64,000 bases of DNA, taken from positions 33,108 through 97,107 of the forward strand of contig NZ_FPAC01000004.1 of assembly GCF_900116105.1 (NCBI RefSeq), read 5' to 3'. This DNA is from Paenibacillus sp. 453mf (GTDB lineage: Bacteria > Bacillota > Bacilli > Paenibacillales > Paenibacillaceae). A model generated the notes under the pieces. That model was not told the origin of the DNA. It worked only from the letters and a program-made list of their open reading frames with translations, and did no database searches. Below are positions 27,535 through 37,036 of this stretch, piece by piece. A program made the position numbers and the translations under genes. Within the stretch, counting starts at the first letter, position 1; each line of letters begins with the position of its first letter.

Positions 27535-27593
27535 TAAAAAAGCTCTTACAGAGAGCCGCTTTCTTATCTAATGCGGCTCCCTATGCTGAGCTT
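27535..27593 (-). terminator. terminator between importer operon and sensor operon
   Basis: GAGCCGC (27553-27559) pairs with GCGGCTC (27573-27579), and AAGCTC/GAGCTT closes the outside. TTTTTT follows on the minus strand. The sensor operon therefore probably has its own promoter within 27500-27535 or relies on read-through. Confidence 0.75.
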
Positions 27594-27638
27594 AATCATT
27601 TCCATAACAAATCGCAATCCTTGATTTATATGAACAAG

Positions 27639-28460
27639 CTATCCTTTGACAGAACCTGCGAGCAGTCCTCTGATAAAATATCTTCCAAGCAGTATATATA
27701 CAATCAGTGTAGGTAATGCAGCGAGGACCGCTCCTGCCATCTGTACATTCCAATGGACAACCTGACTGCCGGACAAATTCTGCAGCGCCACCATGATGGG
27801 CTGCTGGCTCTGCGTCGTCAGCGTGACGGCAAACAGGAATTCATTCCAGATGTTCGTGAACTGCCAGATGCCAACGACCACAAAGCTTGTCACCGACAGA
27901 GGAAGAATGATATGCCTGTATATACCGAGGAACCCTGTACCATCAATCTGCGCCGATTCAATAATCTCATTAGGGATGCTCACGTAGAAATTGCGAAAGA
28001 TCAGCGTTGAAATAGGCAGACCATAAATGACATGCACTAAAATAAGTCCCGGCAGTGTATTGTACAGGTGAATCTGCTGCATGAATTGAATCAGCGGAAT
28101 TAGAATGCTCTGGTAAGGAATAAACATACCGAACAGAATCAGCGTAAAGATCGTTTCCGAGCCTTTGAACCGCCATTTGGCAAACACATAGCCATTCAGC
28201 GACCCAAGAAGAGCGGAGAGCACGGTTGCCGGAATGACGAGCAGCATGCTGTTCCACAGATGCGGGGCAAGCCTGGCAAAAGCCTGGCTGTAGCCGGACA
28301 GATCTATTCTTTTTGGGAAGGACCACATTTGATTCAGTGTAATTGCATCAATTGATTTGAAGCTGGTGACAAGTACGACATAGACCGGAACCAGAAACAG
28401 AACGGCAAACACAGCAAGCAGCAAGTAAACGAAAAAGCGGGAAAGTCTTCTCTGTGCCAC
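27639..28460 (-). CDS. carbohydrate ABC transporter permease, MalG type
   Basis: A 273-residue inner-membrane permease with six helices. The EAA loop that docks the ATPase is ESAQIDGTGFLGIYRHIILP (about 188-207). The start is GTG with GGGGGAC nine bases before it, three bases after the stop of the partner permease. With the neighbour it forms a CUT1-type importer. No ATPase gene is present, so a shared MsmX-like ATPase encoded elsewhere must serve it. Confidence 0.93.
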   Translation of the reverse strand: MAQRRLSRFFVYLLLAVFAVLFLVPVYVVLVTSFKSIDAITLNQMWSFPKRIDLSGYSQAFARLAPHLWNSMLLVIPATVLSALLGSLNGYVFAKWRFKGSETIFTLILFGMFIPYQSILIPLIQFMQQIHLYNTLPGLILVHVIYGLPISTLIFRNFYVSIPNEIIESAQIDGTGFLGIYRHIILPLSVTSFVVVGIWQFTNIWNEFLFAVTLTTQSQQPIMVALQNLSGSQVVHWNVQMAGAVLAALPTLIVYILLGRYFIRGLLAGSVKG

Positions 28461-28463
28461 TCT

Positions 28464-29399
28464 CTAGTCCCCCTTTCGACTGGAAATCAGGTAAGGTACG
28501 ATGAGGAACGAGACGAACAGCAGCAGCAGGATCGCAATGGCAGATCCATTGCCATAGAAATTGCCGCGGAACGTCGTTTCAAACATATAAACACCAGGCA
28601 TATCGGTGACAAACATCGCTCCAGGGCCAGTCATCGAATAGACGAGGTCAAAGATTTTCAAGGAAATATGCCCAAGAATAATAACGGCGCTGACGATTAC
28701 AGGCCTCAGCAGAGGCAAAATAATGGAGGTGAAAATCTTGCGCTCTGTGGCTCCGTCCACACGTGCAGCTTCGAACAAATCCTCCCCGATCGCCCGAAGT
28801 CCGGCGAGCAGCATCGCCATGGTATAGCCTGCCATCTGCCACACAGCCGCAATGATGACCGCAACCAAAGCTGCCGGAAAACCGAATTCAATCTGACCCA
28901 TTTTAAAGAAAGAGAGGATTTCTGTACTCACATACCATTTGGGAGGACTCGATACACCGAGATTTTGCAGCAGAATATTAATTCCCGAAGAAGGATTCAG
29001 CAGCCACTGCCAGACTACCCCGGTTACGATAAAGGAGACTGCCATCGGGAAAATAAAAATGTTGCGGAAGATGCCTTCTCCTTTAATTTTCGAATTCACC
29101 AGCATCGCGAGCAGCAATCCAATCGCTAAGCACGCGAATATGAAGAGCACTGTAAACATGATGATATTGCGGATGTCAGATTGAAACCGGAAGTCCTGAA
29201 ATAGAAAAGCGAAGTTCTTGAGTCCGGCAAAGGATAAATCCTTTACAAGACTATTCCAGTTACTAAGCGATACATAACCCGTCCAGCTGATGAAACCATA
29301 TACAAAGATACCGATCGCTATCAGAGAGGGCATGAGCAGCAAGATACCCCATGCGGTATCAGGCACTCTTTTTTTGCGAAGAGTTGATTGTGTTCCCAT
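28464..29399 (-). CDS. carbohydrate ABC transporter permease, MalF type
   Basis: A 311-residue permease with a short N-terminal cytoplasmic tail, helices from about 15 onward and the EAA loop FEAARVDGATERKIFTSIIL (about 214-233). AAGGAG lies nine bases before the ATG. It pairs with the downstream MalG-type subunit and is separated from the binding-protein gene by a strong hairpin (29457-29496). Confidence 0.93.
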   Translation of the reverse strand: MGTQSTLRKKRVPDTAWGILLLMPSLIAIGIFVYGFISWTGYVSLSNWNSLVKDLSFAGLKNFAFLFQDFRFQSDIRNIIMFTVLFIFACLAIGLLLAMLVNSKIKGEGIFRNIFIFPMAVSFIVTGVVWQWLLNPSSGINILLQNLGVSSPPKWYVSTEILSFFKMGQIEFGFPAALVAVIIAAVWQMAGYTMAMLLAGLRAIGEDLFEAARVDGATERKIFTSIILPLLRPVIVSAVIILGHISLKIFDLVYSMTGPGAMFVTDMPGVYMFETTFRGNFYGNGSAIAILLLLFVSFLIVPYLISSRKGD

Positions 29400-29456
29400 T
29401 GAATTCGCTCCTTTTGCTTACGCGATTGGCCGCCAGATTGGCGTCAGCTTCACTTC

Positions 29457-29496
29457 AAAAACAGCCTCGCCGGATCAAATGAGTCCGGGAGGCTGT
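29457..29496 (-). terminator. hairpin inside the importer operon
   Basis: ACAGCCTC..CCGG / CCGG..AGGCTGT, with TTTTTG after it on the minus strand. It sits 13 bases after the binding-protein stop and 58 bases before the permease start. Such partial terminators let the binding protein be made in excess over the permeases. Confidence 0.75.
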
Positions 29497-29508
29497 CGAG
29501 AGGTCAAA

Positions 29509-30825
29509 TTACAATCCTTGGGAGGCTGCCGACTTGAGTCCCTGCACCGCCTGCTCTACGTCTCCGCCGGTAACGAAAATATTAATAACTTGGTTCGCCT
29601 GTGTCAGGAATCCTTCAGAAGCGGCTGAACCGTGCGCAAGGCTTGGTGTGAGAGCACCATTCTTGAAATCCTCCATCGTCTCCTTGCCGTATACGTCGTA
29701 CTTCTCTACATCCGCATCAATACGGGCAGGAATTGATCCTTTCTCCGGATTAAAAGCATCCTGCCCTTCCACAGAGCCCAGCACCTTCAGGAATTCCTTC
29801 ACCGACTCGGGGTCCTTCACACCGGTTGGTAATCCGAACGTATCTGTGATAACCATGAAGCTGCCATCTGTACCCGGTGTAGGTGCGTAGCCGAAATCAA
29901 CACCTACCTCAAGCTTAAGGTCGCCTGTGAAATAACCCTTTGCCCAGTCTCCCATCACGTTCATGGCTGCCTCTCCGCTCGATACGAGCTGTGAAGCATC
30001 CTGCCAGTTGCGGGCCGCATGGTCTTCGTTTACATAGGTGAGCATTTTCTTGAAGGTCTCGAGCGCTTCCTTCACCTTCGGATCATCAAAGCTGATGTCC
30101 CCTGTCCACAATTGTCTGTAACCGTCTGCACCGAGTGTTCCGAGAAGCACGGTCTCAAATAAATGGGTTGCCGCCCAAGGCTCCTTGTCTCCAAGCGCCA
30201 GCGGTGTAATTCCTTTTGCCTTCAATGCATCCGCCGCCGCAAAGAACTCATCAAACGTTGTCGGCACCGTTAATCCGTTGTCATCAAACACTTTCTTGTT
30301 GTACCACAGCACGTTGCCCCGGTGGATATTAACAGGTACAGACCAGATGCTGCCGTCACTGCTGACAAGATCGATCAAATCCTGCGGGAACTTATCGTTC
30401 CATCCTTCCGCTTCGTACAGATCATTCAGCGGCTCCATCTTTCCGGCTGCAACCCAGCCCGAATTGAGCTCCGAACCGCCGTGTACCTGAAATGTCCCCG
30501 GAGGATCTCCCCCTTGCATCCGGCTGGCCAGCACGGCCTTGGCATTGGTTCCTGCTCCGCCGGCAACAGCGGCATTAATAACCTCAATGCTCGGTTGATT
30601 ATCCTTAAATACCTGAATTAGTGCCTTGAGACCTGCTTCTTCTCCGGCACCGGTCCACCAGCTGAATATTTCAACCTGCTTGCTGTCCGTCGTAGCAGGC
30701 GTTTCCGTTCCTTCCCCTCCGGTAGCTTCGCCCCCGGCAGGTGCCGAGGTTGAACCTGAACTGCATGCTGATAGAGCCAGTGAACCTAGTAGTGTCAGCG
30801 TTAGCCATATTGGTGATTTCTTCAC
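29509..30825 (-). CDS. sugar-binding lipoprotein of the ABC importer
   Basis: A 438-residue extracellular solute-binding protein (MalE/UgpB class). The lipobox is ALSAC with Cys21; a Gly/Ala/Thr-rich linker follows, then the binding fold starting at about residue 50 (VEIFSWWTGAGEEAGLKAL). The GTG start has AAGGAAG upstream. It is the first gene of the importer operon. The ligand cannot be told from sequence; the related family members bind oligosaccharides. Confidence 0.94.
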   Translation of the reverse strand: MKKSPIWLTLTLLGSLALSACSSGSTSAPAGGEATGGEGTETPATTDSKQVEIFSWWTGAGEEAGLKALIQVFKDNQPSIEVINAAVAGGAGTNAKAVLASRMQGGDPPGTFQVHGGSELNSGWVAAGKMEPLNDLYEAEGWNDKFPQDLIDLVSSDGSIWSVPVNIHRGNVLWYNKKVFDDNGLTVPTTFDEFFAAADALKAKGITPLALGDKEPWAATHLFETVLLGTLGADGYRQLWTGDISFDDPKVKEALETFKKMLTYVNEDHAARNWQDASQLVSSGEAAMNVMGDWAKGYFTGDLKLEVGVDFGYAPTPGTDGSFMVITDTFGLPTGVKDPESVKEFLKVLGSVEGQDAFNPEKGSIPARIDADVEKYDVYGKETMEDFKNGALTPSLAHGSAASEGFLTQANQVINIFVTGGDVEQAVQGLKSAASQGL

Positions 30826-30909
30826 ATCAACACTTCCTTCTCATTCATGTTAGGATGGATGGTTATACTTATACTCACTTGCTTGCACCTCAGATTATAA
30901 GCTCCAAAA

Positions 30910-30923
30910 TGTAAGCGCTATAC
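30910..30923 (-). promoter_or_regulatory. candidate cre site upstream of the importer operon
   Basis: TGTAAGCGCTATAC agrees with the cre consensus at 12 of 14 positions and is centred on AGCGCT. It is 85 bases upstream of the binding-protein start codon. The rest of the 30826-31139 spacer holds only the terminator at 31020-31062. Confidence 0.5.
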
Positions 30924-31019
30924 TGGATTATGTTCAGGTCATCTGGACTTTATTTAGGGGTGCATGTCCGTCATAGAAGCAAGGTATACGATCTACAGAG
31001 CCTAGTTGAGCGCCAACAA

Positions 31020-31062
31020 TAAAAAGAAGCTCCAAGCATGAGTTATCATGCATGAAGCTTCT
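31020..31062 (-). terminator. terminator of the glycosidase/importer operon
   Basis: AGAAGCT..GCATGA / TCATGC..AAGCTTCT with small internal loops, followed by TTTTTATTG on the minus strand. Confidence 0.8.
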
Positions 31063-31139
31063 CTAGTAAAAACGATTTATTTAATCGTTTCACACATTCT
31101 ATAGGTTCTTCGTTCCTCGTCCTTCAAGCTGCAAGACTC

Positions 31140-33209
31140 TCACAGCCTTTGAACAAGTCCCTCATGCCTTACCGTCCAGTTACCATCCTGCGGAAAGCCA
31201 GGGGCCTCGCCATCAGGTCCGCCAATCCAGCCTGCCGCCATAAGGGCGACTGCAGCAAGGAGTCCTCCGTTGCCCGGCAAATAGGCCAGCAGATCATCGC
31301 GCTGATAATTGTGCCCGCTTTTCAGATACGTATTTTTCAACTGGTCCATGAGCAGCATGTCTATGGCGAGTTCACCTTCGCCAAGTCTCGCGGCCGTCAT
31401 TGCGGCCGTTGGGAAATCCCATCCCCATGAAGTTTCCCAACGCCAGGCTTCCCTTACTCGGTGCAAAGTAGAGAGCATGACAGACCGGTCAATCAGCTTG
31501 CCGGGCAGCACGCCAAGCGCTGCCAGCATGGATGGATGATCCATGTTGGCTCTTGTATACGTATCCGTGCATAGCTCATGTGCCTCATATACACCGTTTA
31601 TAGGCATTGGTACAGACAAATGCTCCATCACATGCCGCCATCTTGGCTCATCAGGCAATCCCAGTTTCTCCCGCCACAGGAGAGCAATCTCAAGACCATG
31701 GCGCCAGTATTCCAGTTCATAGACGGGATTCATCGTCTCGCTGCCCCGGTGGTTCTCCTGTGCAGGAATAACAGGCGGACCGAGCACATAACGCTCTCCC
31801 GGCTCATCCCACACCGCGAAGGAAACCATAAATTCAGCAGTTTCCATCACAATCTCCTTGTACCGTTCAAGCACCGCCTCTCCCGGATTGGCCTGATAGC
31901 ACAGATAGGCCAGATCAATCGGATGAGGCTGCTGCCAGATCAGCAGTGTTGCAACGCTGGACGGGCTCTGATCGCCCTCCGGCCCAACCATCTTCGGCCA
32001 TCTGGCTCCCGTGTAGCCCCCCGATACTGCCAGATCCAGTGCCTTTGGCAGAATCTTCTGATACCAGGACAGGCTGCGCTCCAGCAGATGAACTCTCCCC
32101 CACTGGGCAAAGTGTGCGGCATGCCACCAGTGCATTTCGAGGTGGGGCTTACCAAACCAGCTATTATACATAAGCCCGGTCTCCTGTGGGGGAAGAGAGC
32201 CTGCAGAATGCAGCGCTGTCTGGTATTGGGACAAGATGATTCTTCGCTCCAGCTCGGAGGCCCGCGGATCACGGCTGTCTGCGAGCTCAATAGCCCCGCC
32301 GCTCATCCAGAATTGTTCCCAGTGTGACGCAGAGTAGGATCGGATCGTGTCACTCGGATGCAGTTCTCCGATCAAATCTACAGAGGGTGTATAACTGACC
32401 GTCAAATCCAGCTTCGACAAGGAGCTGTTCGGGACCAGACGATAGGCATGTCGGCCGAGCTGAACAAGTTCACCATCCGTCCAAGCAAGCCCTACTGCAT
32501 ACTTGTCTTCATCCATGATCCGCCTGATCTCAGCTCCATGCTGGTCTGCATGATGCAGCTCGGTCCTATGCCCTTCTTCTGTCTCCCAGTTCAGACCTAT
32601 ACTGCTGCCCCAGCCGCGGGACTGCGGGTGGGGAGCAGGAAACCGGACGGATACAAACAGTCTGCCTTGTTCGATGAGCTCTGATTCTATTGTCAACCCG
32701 ATCTGATCCAGCCGGTCATGACAGCTTGTGAGAACGGTAACGGGTACTTCCTCCACACGGAACCTGCTAGTGATGATTCCCGTCCATAAATCAAGCTCTT
32801 GTTCGATGTCGCCAAGGTCCTGAAGCTGAATCCGGGCGCCATCTGAAGAGCATAACTCAAGTCCGATTACACCAAGCTGGACCCGATGCGGATTCTGTCT
32901 CAGCCAGTGAAAAACCTCCTCCTGACCGGAAGCATCCGTTGCATATCCTACCTTCCGTCCATGCGTTTCATATGGGACAAGCTTTACGTCCTCATATCGA
33001 TACAGATCATGTCCGCCTGTACTGTGCCATCCCCAGTTGGACTGGGTTCCTAGCGGAAACTTATATTCGTCCGGGAAGCTCTGCATGCCGGTGATATCTA
33101 CAGTGTAGGCAAATTCTCCGTTGCCTACAGACAGCGGTGATAGGGTCTCCGCCTGCCGCAGCACCGGATTATGCCGGGTGACAAGCAATTTGCGATCAAT
33201 TCTTTGCAT
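31140..33209 (-). CDS. six-hairpin glycosidase-like protein
   Basis: A 689-residue cytoplasmic protein (no signal peptide). The N-terminal part (about 1-300) is a beta-sandwich, the C-terminal part (about 310-660) an alpha-toroid with HWWHAAHFAQWGR, GYTGARWPKM and LGPPVIPAQENH, the last where GH65/GH95-type enzymes carry catalytic residues. I place it in the six-hairpin glycosidase superfamily, nearest GH65 or GH95 by shape, without certainty. AGGAGG lies 12 bases before the ATG. It follows the second importer's binding-protein gene, so it probably cleaves the imported oligosaccharide. Confidence 0.75.
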   Translation of the reverse strand: MQRIDRKLLVTRHNPVLRQAETLSPLSVGNGEFAYTVDITGMQSFPDEYKFPLGTQSNWGWHSTGGHDLYRYEDVKLVPYETHGRKVGYATDASGQEEVFHWLRQNPHRVQLGVIGLELCSSDGARIQLQDLGDIEQELDLWTGIITSRFRVEEVPVTVLTSCHDRLDQIGLTIESELIEQGRLFVSVRFPAPHPQSRGWGSSIGLNWETEEGHRTELHHADQHGAEIRRIMDEDKYAVGLAWTDGELVQLGRHAYRLVPNSSLSKLDLTVSYTPSVDLIGELHPSDTIRSYSASHWEQFWMSGGAIELADSRDPRASELERRIILSQYQTALHSAGSLPPQETGLMYNSWFGKPHLEMHWWHAAHFAQWGRVHLLERSLSWYQKILPKALDLAVSGGYTGARWPKMVGPEGDQSPSSVATLLIWQQPHPIDLAYLCYQANPGEAVLERYKEIVMETAEFMVSFAVWDEPGERYVLGPPVIPAQENHRGSETMNPVYELEYWRHGLEIALLWREKLGLPDEPRWRHVMEHLSVPMPINGVYEAHELCTDTYTRANMDHPSMLAALGVLPGKLIDRSVMLSTLHRVREAWRWETSWGWDFPTAAMTAARLGEGELAIDMLLMDQLKNTYLKSGHNYQRDDLLAYLPGNGGLLAAVALMAAGWIGGPDGEAPGFPQDGNWTVRHEGLVQRL

Positions 33210-33269
33210 AGGACAAGGAATCCTCCTGCTTCTTTTTTTAGATACTCAGCATGTTTATTGCGAAACATT

Positions 33270-33340
33270 CAATGAAGCCAAAGCCACCTAAAAGTCATGG
33301 CAAGCATATAGCACTATGCTATTGCGGCCTGGCCTCATTG
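33270..33340 (-). repeat. long-range inverted repeat in an intergenic spacer
   Basis: CAATGAAGCCA (33270-33280) pairs with TGGCCTCATTG (33330-33340), apart from one mismatch, with a smaller GCATA..TATGC hairpin inside. It lies between the binding-protein and glycosidase genes. It may act as an mRNA-stabilising or partial stop structure; there is no T-run. Confidence 0.4.
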
Positions 33341-33375
33341 ATTAAGCCTGCAGCTGCTCTATCATGGTCGATTTG

Positions 33376-34932
33376 TTATTGCTGGTAGCTCTGCACCTTC
33401 TCATACCATTCCTGCGCCCGCTTCGTGACCTCTTCTCCGCCGGAGCTGTTCCAGCGCTCCACGAACTCATCAAATTTCTCCAGCGGCCATTCACCGATTA
33501 CAATCTTGGACAAATATTCCTGGAACAGCTTGTGAGATTGTATGTCCGGATATCCTTCATATACTGACGAAGGAAGTCCATCTCCGGCAATACGGCGGGC
33601 ATCTGCTGTTGCAACGTCAAAGATATCCTTGACCATCTGGATCTGATCCTCCGGAAAGGTCTGCTCAATGCGGACATCCATCGTCTCTTTCGTGTTGTAA
33701 TTCAGCATGCCGAGCGCAATCGGCGTGTTGTCGTCGGCAGGAAGCAGCTGCTTCTTGCCATCCACGACCTCATGCTGCACACCTTCAATCCCGAATCGGA
33801 TAAAGTCCTCATTCGCCGGATCGTAGAAGAAGTCAAGCAGCTTCAGCGAAGCCTCAGCCTTGTCCTCGGACATCTTTGGAATCATCCACTCCGGCTCGCC
33901 TACGCTTTTTTGGGTAACGTAGCCTTCATAGCCTTCCACGACTGGAATGGGCATTCCCTTGACGACGGCTTCTGGTGCAAGCGTCTGGATCGCGGCCAGC
34001 CGATCCTTCAAGTTCCCAGGCAGATGATACCAGCTGCCGACCAGGTTGTTGTTAATCTTCGCTGTCCAGATCTCCCCCTTGTTCAGGAAGGTCTCGTTAT
34101 CCAGCAGCTTCTGTTCGTATAAATCACGTACAAAAACGATAGCATCCTTCATGTTCTGTGTAACACCTGCGTATTGCAGCTTGCCGTCGTAAATGTCCCA
34201 TTCCGGCTTCCCTTCCCACATGGCCACGCCATACATTGCAAACAGATGATCCATCCAGGTCCCGAACTCGCGGCCTGTCGTTGGAATTTCGTCTGCCTGG
34301 CCATTGCCGTTAGGATCCTCGTTCAGGAAAGCCTTCAACACTTCGACGTATTCCTCCTGTGTTGTAGGCATGTCGAGCCCCACGGCATCCAGCCAATCCT
34401 GACGAATCATGGGGGCACGCTCTGGAATCATATAGATTTTGGGAACATAATAGATCTTGCCATCCGGTGAGGCAGAACGTACTATATCCCAGGCTTCCTG
34501 AGGAATGCGCTTCCATAAATTCGGAGCATGCTGTGGCAGCAAATCGTCGAGCGCAAGTGCGCCATTCTGTGAGATCAACGTCTGCTCGACGCCACCTACC
34601 GGTCTCATAATATCCGGCAGATCACCGGAAGCGATCATCACGTTCATGCTCTCCACCGGATCGCCGCCTGACGAGGTTGTCTGCAGATTATACTGCACTC
34701 CGGTCTTCTCTGCGATATACTGCACATGCGCATCATCCGGCGATGGCAGCTTCCCCTTGCTAAGGTGCGTCTTATAGACATCCACCACGACATAATCCGG
34801 ATTGGTCGGCGCAGCTGAGCTGCCTGTGTCCGTATTGCCGCTGCAGCCAGCCAGTACCGTCGTCATCCCTAGTGTCAATGCCAGGATAGCCCGAGTCCAT
34901 CCTTTATGAGTCCACTGATTACGATTCCACAA
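33376..34932 (-). CDS. LplA-like extracellular solute-binding lipoprotein
   Basis: A 518-residue binding protein. The lipobox is VLAGC with Cys30; the fold begins near residue 45 (VVVDVYKTHLSKGKLPSPDD). The size and the pairing with LplB/LplC-type permeases put it in the group of B. subtilis LplA and YtcQ, which bind complex oligosaccharides. The start is TTG with GGGGAG seven bases upstream. It follows the permeases in the operon. Confidence 0.92.
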   Translation of the reverse strand: MWNRNQWTHKGWTRAILALTLGMTTVLAGCSGNTDTGSSAAPTNPDYVVVDVYKTHLSKGKLPSPDDAHVQYIAEKTGVQYNLQTTSSGGDPVESMNVMIASGDLPDIMRPVGGVEQTLISQNGALALDDLLPQHAPNLWKRIPQEAWDIVRSASPDGKIYYVPKIYMIPERAPMIRQDWLDAVGLDMPTTQEEYVEVLKAFLNEDPNGNGQADEIPTTGREFGTWMDHLFAMYGVAMWEGKPEWDIYDGKLQYAGVTQNMKDAIVFVRDLYEQKLLDNETFLNKGEIWTAKINNNLVGSWYHLPGNLKDRLAAIQTLAPEAVVKGMPIPVVEGYEGYVTQKSVGEPEWMIPKMSEDKAEASLKLLDFFYDPANEDFIRFGIEGVQHEVVDGKKQLLPADDNTPIALGMLNYNTKETMDVRIEQTFPEDQIQMVKDIFDVATADARRIAGDGLPSSVYEGYPDIQSHKLFQEYLSKIVIGEWPLEKFDEFVERWNSSGGEEVTKRAQEWYEKVQSYQQ

Positions 34933-35038
34933 ATGCGATCTCCCCTTTTCAATAAGTTATATGACCCGCCAATTACTCCATTCGCAATATTCAAGACTTT
35001 GAATTCATCACATGCAGCAGTTTACGCGGCCGGATGGG

Positions 35039-35905
35039 CTAGCCCTTTAATGAACCCAGCATCGCTCCCTTGACAAAATATTTTTGCAAGAAGGGATATA
35101 CCAGAATGATCGGCGTCGCCGCAAATATAATGGTGGCCGCCTTCAGCGTTGTAATATTGTAATCGAAGCTGCCGAGCATATCCGTCACAGTCAGCATTTC
35201 TGGTGATACGATATATTCCCTCAGCTTCACCTGCAGTGGATGCAGATTCGGGTCACGGATGAACAGAATGGCCCGCTGGAAGGTGTTCCAATAACCCACA
35301 GCATAGAATAAGCTGACCGTTGCAAGTACGGGCTTGGATAGCGGCAGGAAAATCTGGAACAACACTCTGAAGTCATGGCAGCCGTCAATCTGCGCTGAAT
35401 CGGACAATTCAGCAGGTATGCCCATGAAAAAGGTACGAATAATGACCATGTTGAATGTGCCGATCAGTCCCGGAATAATCAGAGCCCAGATGGAATCCAG
35501 CATCCCGAGCGATTTGACGGTCAGATAGAACGGGATAAGCGGTGCGTTGAATATCATCGTGATCACAATCCCGAGCATGACATGCCTCTTGATCATGAAC
35601 TTCGGATGCGCCAGTGGATAAGCGGTGAGCACAGAGAATAATACACTAAGCAGCGTACCAACCACCGTAATGAAGATTGTAACCGCAAAAGAATTCCATA
35701 AATCCTGACGATTCAGAATGTATTCCCAAGCTCCCAATGTAAACTCGACCGGGAACAAAAATACTTTCTTTGAATCTGCCGCGATCGGCGAACTGAAGGA
35801 CATGGCCAGCATTTGCACGAGCGGTGCGAGCATTGTAAATGCAGCCACTGTCAAAAAGGTGTAATTGACGACCTTGAACACTTTTTCTCCGAATGTACTT
35901 TTCAT
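35039..35905 (-). CDS. LplC-like ABC transporter permease
   Basis: A 288-residue permease with six helices; the EAA loop is DSAQIDGCHDFRVLFQIFLP (about 178-198). I start at the ATG at 35905, whose A is the last base of the upstream stop codon (TGATG), so translation is coupled; two GTG codons just before are alternatives. It matches YtcP/LplC in length and in the FLQKYFVKGAMLGSLKG end. No ATPase gene is adjacent. Confidence 0.93.
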   Translation of the reverse strand: MKSTFGEKVFKVVNYTFLTVAAFTMLAPLVQMLAMSFSSPIAADSKKVFLFPVEFTLGAWEYILNRQDLWNSFAVTIFITVVGTLLSVLFSVLTAYPLAHPKFMIKRHVMLGIVITMIFNAPLIPFYLTVKSLGMLDSIWALIIPGLIGTFNMVIIRTFFMGIPAELSDSAQIDGCHDFRVLFQIFLPLSKPVLATVSLFYAVGYWNTFQRAILFIRDPNLHPLQVKLREYIVSPEMLTVTDMLGSFDYNITTLKAATIIFAATPIILVYPFLQKYFVKGAMLGSLKG

Positions 35906-36861
35906 CACCACAACCCCTGCTCTGTTTTTCTCGCAAGCCGATTAAAGATGTAGAGTAAAATAAACCCGATGACGGACTGGAACAGACCAATAGCTGTCGT
36001 CATGCTGTACTGTCCCTGGAGCACCCCTGCCCTATACACGTAAGTCTCGATAATATCCCCTACCGAATACGTCATTGGCGTCAGCAGGTTAAATATCTGA
36101 TCAAATCCAAGCTCCAGGAAGTTGCCGATATTCAGCAGGAACAGTACTGTAATGGTCGGGAGCAGAGACGGAAGGGTAATATAGATCGCCTGCTTCCATT
36201 TGCCCGCACCGTCAACGACCGCGGCTTCGTACAGATTGGGATTGATCGCGGTCAATGCTGCAAGATAGATAATGGTCCCCCAGCCCACTTCCTTCCAAAT
36301 CCCTGACAAAATTACGATCGTCCGGAAAGCCCCCTCCTGCTGCATAAATAGAACAGGCTCATATCCGAACCAGCCCCGGATTACGTTAACAAGTCCGCCG
36401 GTGGCCAGCAGTTCGAATACAATACCGCCCACAACGACCCAGGACAAGAAATGCGGAAGATAAAAAATGCTCTGATACGTGCGCTTCATGATTCTCCCTG
36501 CAACCTCATTAAATAGCAGTGCGAGAATAATGGGCGCCGGGAAGCTGAATACAAGCTGGTAGAGCGCAATGAGAGCCGTATTGCGGAGCACGTTCCAGAA
36601 ATCGGGATACGTAAAAATAAACTTGAAATTATCGAAGCCGACCCAGGGACTGCCCCATATCCCATTCATAATCTGATAATCCTGAAAGGTAATAATGCTG
36701 CCAGCTAACGGAACGTATTTGAATACGATGTAATACACAATTCCCGGCAGGACCATGAGGTAGAGCATCCAGTACTTGCGGACATTATGCAGGTAAGGAC
36801 GAATGGATCCTCGTTTCGATGTGGAATGAGACACCTCCGGTTTCGCTGTGATGTCAGCCAT
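35905..36861 (-). CDS. LplB-like ABC transporter permease
   Basis: A 318-residue permease. A basic N-terminal tail precedes six helices from about residue 32. The EAA loop is YEAAVVDGAGKWKQAIYITL (about 212-231). The LPHFLSWVVVGG segment is typical of LplB/YteP. It is the first gene of the second importer operon (lplB, lplC, lplA, glycosidase). A nested inverted repeat lies 31 bases before its start. Confidence 0.93.
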   Translation of the reverse strand: MADITAKPEVSHSTSKRGSIRPYLHNVRKYWMLYLMVLPGIVYYIVFKYVPLAGSIITFQDYQIMNGIWGSPWVGFDNFKFIFTYPDFWNVLRNTALIALYQLVFSFPAPIILALLFNEVAGRIMKRTYQSIFYLPHFLSWVVVGGIVFELLATGGLVNVIRGWFGYEPVLFMQQEGAFRTIVILSGIWKEVGWGTIIYLAALTAINPNLYEAAVVDGAGKWKQAIYITLPSLLPTITVLFLLNIGNFLELGFDQIFNLLTPMTYSVGDIIETYVYRAGVLQGQYSMTTAIGLFQSVIGFILLYIFNRLARKTEQGLW

Positions 36862-36891
36862 GTGTATGTTCGCCCGCCTTTCCTCTTCTAT

Positions 36892-36929
36892 AGTCGTATT
36901 GCCACGAGGGACACCCTCAATTTACGACT
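36892..36929. promoter_or_regulatory. nested inverted repeats before the second importer operon
   Basis: AGTCGTA (36892-36898) pairs with TACGACT (36923-36929), and inside it GAGGG-ACA-CCCTC (36906-36918). It may be a leader hairpin or a binding site for the AraC regulator encoded immediately upstream. Confidence 0.4.
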
Positions 36930-36980
36930 GACAGGCTAAATCAGCAATCGACCATTCCGCCAATATATGGACATAAAGAG

Positions 36981-37018
36981 AAAAATCCACCCTCTGCAGT
37001 ATTTGCTCATAGGGTGGA
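36981..37018 (-). terminator. terminator of the membrane AraC regulator gene
   Basis: TCCACCCT / AGGGTGGA (36986-36993, 37011-37018), TTTTTC after it on the minus strand. Confidence 0.85.
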
Positions 37019-37036
37019 GCTTCGGTTCATCATGTG

